A stretch of 64,000 nt of DNA from Branchiostoma lanceolatum (lineage: Eukaryota; Chordata; Leptocardii; Amphioxiformes; Branchiostomatidae). The stretch covers positions 14,522,769 to 14,586,768 of the forward strand of contig NC_089727.1 in assembly GCF_035083965.1 (NCBI RefSeq). Reading direction: 5' to 3'. Every line of letters starts with the position of its first letter. The first letter of the stretch is position 1. Shown here in pieces: positions 13,660 to 23,893 of the stretch. Under the pieces are notes generated by a model that did not search any database, was not told the DNA's origin, and was given only the letters and a program-made list of their open reading frames with translations. Made by a program: the position numbers and the translations under genes.

Positions 13660-16600
13660 ATGGGCTGCGGGTCTTCGCTCGACATGGCGAAGTCTGACAA
13701 CGCCGCGAAGGTGAGTTCATAGCAGCTGTACATCTACTAACATAATCCCGCCAGGGTACATAATTCCGCCACCCTGAAATTATACGTCCCAATCTCCAAC
13801 CCAGCGTCCCCCAGTATAATGCACTCCTGTATATCTAAACTGTGCATACCTGGGGAGTGCTGCACTAGAGACCTCTCAAACCAACTGTTTTCAAAAGTGG
13901 CGGATTTATGTAACCCGGCGGATTAATGTTAATGGAGATTACTTTCGCCCAGAATGTCGTGTTTTCTGTAGCGTATGTGGCTTTGTTCCTGGTTTTGTGA
14001 TTGAACGGTACTATAAGTCAATAAGTTAATGATGGGTCGTTATGATAGTTGAAATGTGGTTATATCCCAGCAGAAATTCTGTTTTTGTTAAGGATCGTGG
14101 GGCCATCCTATTACGGGGCTCTCTTACATAGAAGTAAATGGTGAGGGGGGGGGGGGGGGGAGCCCCTGGACGAGAAGCTAACTAGGCTGGCACTAAGGCT
14201 AGGGTATATTGGGTTTAGGCTGAATCATAAGGATGGGTTTCATCCCACTTTGCTCTATTTTCGATGGAGGTAATTACTGAGTAAAATGTTTTCACAGAGA
14301 CCACTTGGGCATGGAGCAGGGAATGGAACAGTCGTCTCACTTGAAGGAACTCGCAAGGTAGGTGAAGAAATTTCTCGCTAGGCTTAAAGTGTAGGGAATG
14401 TTCTGACTGTTTCTTTTCCATCTGTGTTGTAGTGTCCCTATGATAAACCAACAGAGTGTTGTGACATACGCTTCCATTATATTCAACGATCTTGATTGTT
14501 TCTCTGATTGTATCCATTTTTAAGCGATGTAACCATTTTTATGACAAACTTTTTCATGCCGTTTAAGGCTCCAGGGTGTTACGGCAGACTGACTTTGAGT
14601 AGGGAATATGCAAGAGAATGTTTCATAAAATGATACCATAGCAGCTAATCAAAAAGCCCCAAATATTGCTGACCCAGCTCCGACTCTTTCTACTTTATTC
14701 TCCATCTGTTACTGGTCTCTGACATGAAAACCAACGATGTGAATCAATGTTGATAGGTCTTCCAGAAAGACTGGATGCCTGCAGTTCCATCCGCTAACCG
14801 CAAGGATTGGAAGAAGACCTGTTCCATCTGTGAGCTGTACGACGGCAAACTCGAGAGGACACCGACACCGGACGGGCTGATGACGTATGACATCGTCGAT
14901 AAAGACCGGGAAAAGAAACACGTCATTCACATGCCCACATCCGAGATGGACGTAACGGTCTTTAGAGACCTAGATGAACATGCTGTTAAGGTAGGTCAAC
15001 CCTTTTCTTCCGGAGTCCATAATGATGAAAAGCACCTATGTATTCGAACACGGGACCACTATTTTACATCCCCTCCGAAAAACGGGTGCAGCCCCAACCC
15101 AGTATTGAACCGGGGTCTCAGCAACTGATTGTGAGGCTGCTACCAGTTGAGCTACCGGGACATCCCTACTAAAGTACCTAATGGCTCTTAGATCTATTCA
15201 GAGCAGTTACAAATACATTGCAAATATATTGTGTTAGAAATGAAGCCTACAAGGACTGTAGACTAAACATGACATTGTGCATTATTATATATACATATCT
15301 GTTTAACAGAGGCAGTAACAGTGCCATTAAAAATGATGTTATTGTTTTAATCTTGTAGACTCCGAGGTCGATGAGTGAGGATTTTACTTCATTAATCGAG
15401 CATTTGATAGAGCCGTGCACGACTGAACTGGAAAAGGCGAGGGTCATCTTCAGATGGGTCACCGTCCAGGACATCGTCAACATGCAGTTCACGTCCGAAC
15501 CGAAAGAGGACTCGCCTGAGTGGCACTTAAAGGAAATCAAGGAGAAGAGAGAGTTCCATTCTGCTCTCTTCAGCCAACTATGCAGGTAGGTAATGACACG
15601 AGTCTAAATATTGTCCAATGAGGTATAGAAAGTCCAATGGTGGGCAGTTTCACACGTAAAGACCACAGGTGTGAAGTCTTCAAACGGCTTATCTTTCATT
15701 TTGTCGTTTACTACCGTCAAAGCTAACGGAGCAAGTGTGCCTTCTTCCATATGACCTAGTTGTTGCAAACGCGCTATTGAGATACACTAACTACAGAAGA
15801 TTCATCACGTATCACAAACTAACAGCAATGACTGATATATTCAAACGTTAACGGAGCGTCCATAACCGTGTCTTTGTTTATCGTTTGATGACAGCCATGC
15901 AGGCCTGCAGTATGAGGTGGTGAATGGTTACACCAAGGGAGTCCGCTGCCTGCCGGGAACGTCGTTAGAGGGAACGGACCACAGGGGCAGCTGGACACTC
16001 GTGCTCATTGATGACAGGTTAGTAAGACTGCCCCTCATTGGCTTAGGCAAAGGATGTAGTTTCTCAGAATGGTATTAAATTTCATTTTGCTTTGGCGCGG
16101 TCACATTCGTCAGTCGTCGTACGATTTTGATGTCGTAGGGTTTTCAAGTAGGCTGTGACAGAACCAACCGCTGACAAGAATTCAAGAGGGCATTCTTAGT
16201 AACAAGACAGCTGGATTTTGCAGGACACGTGCACGGTTATCCTCAGAATAACCTCAGTTTGCGATCGTACGACGACTGTGACTGGGTCCTGGTTAGCTTT
16301 TTAATACTCAGCGGCATGTTAAGATTTTAGGCCACTCTGTTGTTAAAAAATGTTGCGAAAGCGTTGCGCGTCTTGAGGGACAGACTTGTGTATTATTTGT
16401 TGGACACAACTTTCCACTCTGCGTATTACAGATGGGGTATCATAGACACATCTTGGGGCTCTCATCACATGATCGATGACGACATGAAGGAACTAGAAGA
16501 GGTGTACACCGTAGAAGAGTTCTACTTCTTGCCTGACCCAAGCCGCTACATCATTTCCCATTACCCGGATATGGACAACATGCAACTTTTGCCCAAACCA

Positions 16601-19600
16601 ATATCATTAGCAGACTTCGAATCTCACGTGAAATGCTGGCCCGATTTCTTCTCCTATCATCTAAAACTGCTGAGTCATCACCAAGGGTTGCTGAAAACGA
16701 CAGATGGAGAGGTTACCGTTTACATCGGCTTTAGACCAGAAGATCACAACAAGGTCAAGTTTACACACCATTTCAAGATGGCGGACAACGGAACAAAATG
16801 GCGGGGGGTCAACCTTGACAGATTCGTCAGACAATCGCGGAAAAAGGACGCGGTTAAGTTCGTCTCCTTCCCCCCAGAGAAGGGAAACTTCTTGTTGGAC
16901 ATTTTTGTCGGAATTGAGGGAGAAAAAAGTAACAAGTTCGTTTGTAAATACATGATAAGTTGTACTGAAGCGATAAGTGATACTGCTAATTGCCTAGTAC
17001 CAGAATGGCAGGGGAACTGGGGACCCGGGAATCAGGTGCTAGAGAAGGGCGTGGTGCCGATATCCCACCGGTCATCTACCATCACCTGTCAAGACGGCAG
17101 AGCGCAGGTGCAATTCGCCCTCTCACGTGATCTCCGCTTCAGCGCCAAGCTCTACGAGAACACCATCCAGGACGGCCACATGACGCGGAACGTCGCGCAT
17201 GAGGTACGGGACGGAGTCGTGACGTTCCACATCGCGAATCCGCAGGTGGGGAACTGCGGTCTAGTTATCTACGCACAAGACGCGTCCGGAGAGGAAAAGA
17301 GCGAAACTCCGCCCTTGTGCAGCTACATCGTCAAAGATGGGAAAGCTGACATCGATCCTTTTCCCGACGTTTCCAACGGCATGTTCGGACCCATCGAGCC
17401 TCAGTTCTCTCAGCGAGGGCTGTCGGCCCGACCGAACGAAAGCGCGTTCTTGGAGACAAGTACAGGAGAGGCAGACATCAGGATCTCCACCAAGAGACCG
17501 CTGGTGTGGTCTCATAAACTCACGTGGGAGACCGCGGAAGAGAAGATAGACTTCAGCAATCACGTGTTTCGTCAGACGAAGAAAGAAGAGGTACAATTTT
17601 GGCTCCGGCTACCCTGGGTCGGCTGGTACAGGCTGGCCGTCTTTGCTGAAGAACTAGGCCACCAAGGCAGCCTGCGAAACGTCACGAACTACTGCATCCA
17701 CTGCACAGGCACGAAGCCGGCATGCGAACCGTTCCCGTCCGTGAATGGAGATCAGTGGGGCAAAAACGTGCCCGCATTTCGTGATCTTTGGCTTTCAACA
17801 GACAGCCATTCGGACGCCTACATCACTTGCCGGTCGCGGGAGGTTGAAATCAGACTGTCGTCTGCAATACGAGTAGCTTTCCTCAGTCAGTTCAGATACC
17901 AGGAGAAGGACATGTCGGACTACATGTGTGTGAGATCACTCGACAACGGAAACAAAGGGGCGTTTCTTGTCCGTTTGCCCGAGAATGGTCAGTACTGCCT
18001 GGAGATCTTTTGTAAGGAGATAGACGACGAGGAAGCCAGTACAGATGTGATGAACTACTTGATCTGTTGCGAAAGCATGGCGCCTAAAAACGTCCGACAG
18101 TTTCCGCGTGTGTCAAACGCTTGTTGGGGTCCGGTCTTCCCACTGTTCACCGAGTTCCATCTCAAAATCGTCAGTCACACAGACCCTCTTGTTTTGTGCA
18201 ATTCCGGTGCAATACGCATGACCTTTGAAAACCCAGACATCGTGGGTTTCACATGGACGCTAAACCATTGGAATAACGGCGTAGAGAAAGACTGTAAGAA
18301 CTACTGCTTTGTTCAGGACAGTGCCACAGAAGAGAACCGTTCTACCGCTCTCGCTCTCTTGCCGCTTAGTGGTTACTACAAGTTCTCTCTGTACGTCAAG
18401 GATACGAGCCACGGTGACAAACTGTGCTGTGTTGTCAACTACCTTTTTGACTGCATGAGCCGGGTACAACGCTGGCCACTGCTGCCGAGGCCGCTGGAGG
18501 GTTGGAGGCCGGAGTTCCGTGTTGACCAGCCCCTGACAAGAACCCTTCCTATAGGGGAGACTCTTCGGTACAAGGTCAAGGTGCCCGGGGCTTCTGATGT
18601 CGTCGTCATCACTTCAACAGGTAAAATAATCTTACCAACTATGTAAGAAAATGTATATTGCAGTTTTCGTCACATTTTGGCTCTTCAGCTCTAAACTTAT
18701 CATCTGCCATCTTGCAGGCTGAGTCGTGGGGGCAGAAATGTCATGGAAACACCCACCCCATAGAAACAATTCAATGAGAACAGGCAGAGTTATCTAGGCT
18801 TTGATGATCACAATCATTATCTCTATAAGTCGTTCTGTTTGATTAGGACGTTGTTATGCAATATTTCCAGGATTCCTTTGCCACCTAAAGCAGACGGCAG
18901 CGGGACAGTGGGAGGGTCAGGTGACCGTGCCACCGGACGAGGAGGACCGAGGAAAGCCGATGACGCTGTCCGCCAAGTTCGGGAAAGACGATCCCAAGTT
19001 CTCTCTGCTGCTAGAATACAGAGTCGGTAAGTTCAAATAACTGACATTAGAGTTCAAGCAAAACCTTCAACATAGGCCTCCAGTGTTTTCAAGCTTAGTA
19101 TGATATCGTTGGCGTCATTACAGAAAAATTGCAGGAAGCCTGTTTGTTATGTTTTTGCTTTGTATACTGTAAAGAACTGGCCGCACACTGGACTTTTGAG
19201 GAGCTTCATACTTTAATTGCGTTGCCTCCAGGACTATATATAAGAACCGGTATGAGTTAACCGGACTCCTTCATTTCATGATAGGAGCATTTTAGCAGAA
19301 CTGACCATAATGAGTTCATACCACTTTTATGTTACAATATGAATTCCATTATTGACAAATGTTTCAGACGTTTTTATGATAAAGTAGATTTTCTCTAACG
19401 TCATGCTCCAGGGGACAGCAGCTCGGCAGTACGGACTGTACTGTTTGAGACTGACCAGAAGGGTGGAACAGAGACAATGGTGCTGAGAAAAACAGTGGAC
19501 AGGTGGCAGAGAAGAGAGGCCCAACAGGGGATGGAGGAGGCGTACCAGGGCTTCCTCAGTAGGTACGAGAGCGCCATCGTGACCGACATGGACCCGGCCC

Positions 19601-22600
19601 CCGTCGTACCGAGACTGGCGAGGGAAGGCATCCTGACCGAACAAGAAGAGAGGAGCTGTAATAAAAACGTGAGTCTGGCAAACATGTGTATGATTTACGC
19701 TTATCAAATAAAGGAAGTCATCAGCGCTATATATAGACCTACAGAACAAGAGTAGACATTTTTGCAAATCATTTGATGAATGAATATCCATGTACATTTT
19801 TCACTTCTCATTTCTTAATATTCATATAAGGTAACGTTATGAGCTGTGCTTTTTACTACATCTAGTTGTCTTTTATTAATCTATTGTAGCCAACACTAGT
19901 ATTTGAATTAGTTTCTTAAGCTTGTTAAAATAGTGTCAAGCATTATCCTTTATTATGTATGTTTCTTATGTTTCTGCCACATGTATCCCAAATCCACGTA
20001 CGCTGCAATTAGCCTTCAGGCACGAACTTGCAAATAACCTTTCCTCGTGATTCAACACGGCGTTTCCCGCAGGTCGTGTTGAACCACCCCGCGGCCAACA
20101 GAACGGTTGTGGGCGCGGTACGGAGGGAGGGGGAGGACGCCTTCATGGTGTTCCGGGACTCCCTGCAGGACTCGGGGCAGGTGGAGATCGTCAAGCTCCT
20201 TCAGGACGTTATCGTCGACCAACCAAAAGGTACAGGTCTAGCTCCTTTAAACTGCGTGTTATAGAGACGTCCGTACTTGTTCTACTAAAACATCATGTTT
20301 CAGAGTTTCAAAAGGCTAACCAATCAAAATGTACCGTAGTTACGACAACAGACATTCCATTCAGCACCAAGGACAGCACCGTTTATCATAATTCTGTACG
20401 GCATTCCCTCAGGTTACAAAACTTTAGCCTCTGCCAGGGCCCGTCCTATCGCTGGGAAGATAGTAGAAATCAGCTGAGGTAGCCCGCTATACAGGGTAGT
20501 CCGCTATACAGTGAAGCTCCATTATGGAGCTTCACTGTATAGCGGACGGACTACCTCGGCTGATTTCTACTATTTTCCCAGCGATAGGACGGGGCCTGGT
20601 AGAGGCTAACAAAACTGTGTGTATCTGATAGACTAGAAAAGGAAAATACGTGAAAAACAGTTATGTCACGCTTGAACCTGTGGCACAAAATGAGGTAATA
20701 TGGAAGAGCAAAGGCTTAAAACCTAATTTTGTACCACAGGTTCATGACTAACAAACATGTGTTTTCACGAATAAGCATTTCCCTTTTTCCCCGTGTAAAG
20801 GTCTTCTTTCTACCCGTCTAGAATGGCCGTTCAAATGTATTTTAAGTCAACTTAACAACACAGTGATACGTGTCTAAAAGCCGAAGCTAAGGAAATAGTG
20901 CATGTTGGCATATATCTCTCTCCCCAGACTTGGCCGTGAGGAAGAAGCTTCAGGACGCCATCAGGTCCCGGAACAGAAAGCGGCTGCTGACGGCGATGGA
21001 GGAGTACAGGGCGCTGGGACTGAACGCCGAGGACCCGGTTTTCAAAAGCGCCGAGAAAGCACTGGAGATACTACATGTTAGACAAGGTACCATCCCTATC
21101 TTCTCATCCCAGAAACTGTTTAAATTTCAACATATCTTTCATTAGATATGGTTTATTCAGACTGGTCACATTTGGGGATGATTCCACTTGTCATTGTCTT
21201 TAGAATACAAATGTGTTGGCTTATACAACTCAACTTTATATCTGTTATTATTTAGATTCTGCCAGTTCTGCACTATTTTTTCGTGCTGTAAAAGTGGTGG
21301 CGAGGACTGAATTGAGTCCGTTGCCACTTTGTCTTATCTATTTTGTCACTGATGTATTTTGTACGCAATCACCCCCCCCCCATCCATTTTGTAAGTGGAG
21401 AAGTCTAATAAAGGAAAAAAGAAAAAAAGATAAATGTACAAAAATGTCAAGCTAACGCTTCACTTGTACTTTTTCCTAGTTCTCCGTGACGCCATCTCAG
21501 CCAGACGGCGGGATCCTCTGGAGAAGGCGCTGTCCATGGCCACGCCCTACAAGGACGACCTGACGGACCTCCTGGAGCAGGCGGAACTTGTCATCGCGAG
21601 TCTGGCGCGCCTGGAGTCACTACGTCACCAGATCTTAGAGATGAACCAAACGACGGTCTCAGGTAAGACGCGTGCCTAGCTAGGGATCGGAGTGTTTTTC
21701 AGAGCCAGGCCCAATTCCACTATCATGGCGACCTCGCTGCGACCTTATATTCGACAGAGCGCTCAACGAATTTCAAAGGTGAAAACTGAATCTTTGAGTG
21801 TTTTGTTCAATCATACTTTTACATTTTGCATGAAGTTCAAAATGTCAAGTCAAGGGTTACACAGATCCAATTTAGGTCGTAGCGAGGTCGCAGCGCCTTT
21901 TGCCTGGAAGTCCATGCGTTTTAGATAACCAGTTACATGGCTCGATCCCGTCAATGGCACGGTGCAACTAAACCTCTTCCTGTCTTCAGTGTTCTTATTA
22001 AATGTTTCTCTTTCCTCCTCGCAGAGATCAGAAGTTACGCGCACCCACCCCCTGCTGTCGAGAGGGTCATGTCGGCCACGTTCCTGCTGCTTGGAAACCA
22101 AGAATCGGACATTTCAGTAGGCACTTTTCAAACAATTGTATCAATGTCAACTGGTGTAACAACTAGAGTAGTTGGAGCTGATATTGAGGCTTCGGCAGGG
22201 GTAGTTAAATGTCTAATATGAGTTAAAACCACTTTGCTATTGTAGTAACACTGTCTATTGCTAAATGACAGATAAACAAGCAAAGCACATTTCCGTAGGG
22301 TGCTAGGGTTAGGGTCCTACCGGTGACATGTCATGGGCGAAAACAGACAAGAAACCTTTTCCTTTGTTCATCTATGCAGCCTACTAGTACTTCACATTCG
22401 CTGTACATTTGTAGTTAGCATAATCTAAAAGTTTTATCAAGTTTTATAAACTTACAATGTAGGTCTAAGTAAAATGCGGTGTTATTTTCAGGACTGGAAG
22501 TCGCTCCAAGCGCTTCACATTCGTTGTACATTTGTAGTTAACATAATCTAGAGGTCTATAAACTTACAATATAGGTCTAAGTGAAATGCGGTGTTATTTT

Positions 22601-23143
22601 CAGGACTGGAAGTCGCTCCAGGCGCTGATGGGTAAGACCGGGCAGGACAGTCTGAAGCGCCGGGTCCAGCTGTGTGAGCAGAGCGCCATCACCATGGACA
22701 AGGCCATGAAGGCCAAACTGCTGCTGGAGGGGCTGGACTTGGACGTGGTGAGAGATGTGAGCGTGGGAGCCGCCGCGTTCTACATATGGGTGAGTACATG
22801 CGCTTAGGCCTTTAGATTTAGATGGGCAAACTATAGGGAACATCAAGTATGGACGGAAAATGTGAAATTTGGGTGAGAAGTTTGGGTAAAGTTACTTTAG
22901 ACAAATCAAAAGGACTACAATTATACTAAGTGAGACTATAGAATTCATATAAAGATTTTGGGAGTGAAGCAATCGTAGAGATAATGTTGGGGAGGGAGGG
23001 AGAGGTAGATTAGTTATGAGCATAGATAAAATCGTCGCCCAATGATGCCGTTTACCCGCTAACTAAATCATCTCTGCGATCTCTTTCAGGTGAAGGGGCT
23101 GATCAGGGAGGTAGAGGACACCGCTTCGGAACAGTCGGGCTGA
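13660..23143 (+). CDS. KY-like pseudo-transglutaminase / CARD / dynein-stalk-like multidomain protein (complete, 1352 aa)
   Basis: Exons: 13660-13710, 14766-14990, 15359-15585, 15895-16017, 16432-18620, 18871-19026, 19412-19668, 20073-20229, 20928-21086, 21480-21662, 22025-22116, 22604-22789, 23090-23143; total 4,059 nt, frame kept. The second exon could instead begin at 14757, adding three codons. Domains in order: MGCGSS lipidation signal (1-6); CxxC (CSIC) region; KY-type transglutaminase-like fold (about 93-225) with Arg156 at the Cys position, Gly199 at the His position and Asp214 kept; six beta-sandwich repeats (about 245-990, the last shorter); CARD (about 1035-1120, motifs REGILTEQEE and EGEDAFMVFRDSL); two helical segments (1129-1242); and a C-terminus (1243-1352) with PPPAVERVMSATFLLLG, DWKSLQ and AAAFYIWVKGL, matching the pattern of the dynein heavy-chain microtubule-binding stalk. 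A catalytic role is unlikely. I infer an adaptor linking membrane, CARD assemblies and perhaps microtubules. Confidence 0.85.
15088..15166 (-). repeat. tRNA-derived SINE-like element
   Basis: The minus strand shows TAGCTCAACTGGTAG (A-box-like) and, about 35 bases on, GGTTCAATACTGG (B-box-like) inside a tRNA-sized unit starting GTCCCGGTAGC. The acceptor stem pairs poorly and no canonical T-loop (GGTTCGAATCC) is present. A tRNA-derived SINE head or tRNA pseudogene fits better than a working tRNA. It lies in an intron of the KY-CARD gene. Confidence 0.5.
16097..16290. repeat. Weak inverted repeat in KY-CARD intron 4
   Basis: The inverted segments CAGTCGTCGTACGA and TCGTACGACGACTG lie about 140 bases apart, and flanking similarity is weak (GGTCACATTCG). 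It is probably a decayed hairpin element. Confidence 0.4.
20426..20607. repeat. Near-perfect 180-bp hairpin element
   Basis: The arms are about 85 bases each around the centre CCATTATGG: the outer ends are AGCCTCTGCCAGG and CCTGGTAGAGGCT, and the inner arm is TCCGCTATACAGTGAAGCTC. It lies in the intron after the CARD exon of the plus-strand gene. A long hairpin of this kind is typical of MITEs. Confidence 0.75.
21728..21891. repeat. MITE-like element, family A copy 2 (best preserved)
   Basis: 164 bp. Left end GCGACCTCGCTGCGACC and right end GGTCGTAGCGAGGTCGC are inverted copies with one mismatch in 17. It shares the core GCTCAACGAATTTCA with copies 1 and 3. It lies in an intron of the plus-strand KY-CARD gene. 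Confidence 0.75.
22390..22624 (+). repeat. Tandem duplication spanning an intron end and exon start
   Basis: Two direct copies, 22390-22512 and 22513-22624. Each has CTTCACATTCG, a polypyrimidine region, TTATTTTCAG and the first bases of exon 12 (GACTGGAAGTCGCTCCA). Only the second copy continues into the dynein-stalk-like coding sequence; the first runs into a stop after about 20 codons. Confidence 0.85.
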
Positions 23144-23519
23144 GGCAGGACGTTCGCGGGAAGAGGACTGTGGTTTACTTGGACATGTTTTATTGTCCGT
23201 CGCCAGTAAACAAATGAACAGCAGACAAGTTTCTCCTGCCCAGTATTAGTGTTCCCTAAGACATGCTATACCTATTAAGACGTACTATTCCTTAAAAAAC
23301 AAGTTTAGGCTGTAAAGGTCTATGAAGGAACAGAAAAGACTTGCTTCCGTAGAGGCACCCACAGAGCGATGTAGAACATAGAAACAAGAGTATGATATAT
23401 CAGAACGTAGATTAAAATTACGGCTTGGTCTCTGAACTCCAGAATCATAGTTGCTATTAGCAGTGTCTGCAATAAGATAAATGAAAGATTTCAGTCGCAA
23501 AATTTAAGATATTCAGCAC

Positions 23520-23525
23520 TTTATT
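23520..23525 (-). terminator. Likely poly(A) signal of the cyclase gene
   Basis: AATAAA on the minus strand about 370 bases after the stop at 23894. It lies inside the predicted 3' UTR of the convergent plus-strand gene. Confidence 0.4.
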
Positions 23526-23806
23526 CCCAAATATAAAACAGAAATTTACAAAGCTGATGCTAGTTAATTGTATTGTTAAACAACAAAGAATATAATTAGA
23601 TAGTTGACATTGAAGCTTACAGACATGAAATAGTTAGATGATTAGGATTCTTATGACTCTTGATTTTCTGTAGCAACACTTAACTGATAACGCTGATATT
23701 ATGTATAACCTTACGCCGTGATTATTTGTTGCAAAGACATGACGCAGAGCAAACGTATTCGTCTGTATGTCGCATTAAGCATAATACATGTACAAGTATT
23801 CGAAAC

Positions 23807-23812
23807 AATAAA
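23807..23812 (+). terminator. Poly(A) signal of the plus-strand KY-CARD gene
   Basis: AATAAA about 660 bases after the stop at 23143, with no closer canonical signal noticed. If used, the 3' UTR overlaps the 3' end of the convergent cyclase gene, whose own likely AATAAA on the minus strand lies at 23525-23520. Confidence 0.5.
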
Positions 23813-23893
23813 GTGAAATGCTCTATTTGCCCAAATATGTATCTATTTTACACCAAGCTGTAGCCATACAAAATACGTCCCTTGAGTGCTAAA

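Noticed and set aside
14141..14160. Poly-G run (and poly-C at about 41567-41580)
   Set aside because: Simple homopolymers with no other structure; likely slippage.
15088..15166. Functional tRNA gene
   Set aside because: The T-arm and acceptor stem do not pair well and the B box departs from GGTTCGAATCC.
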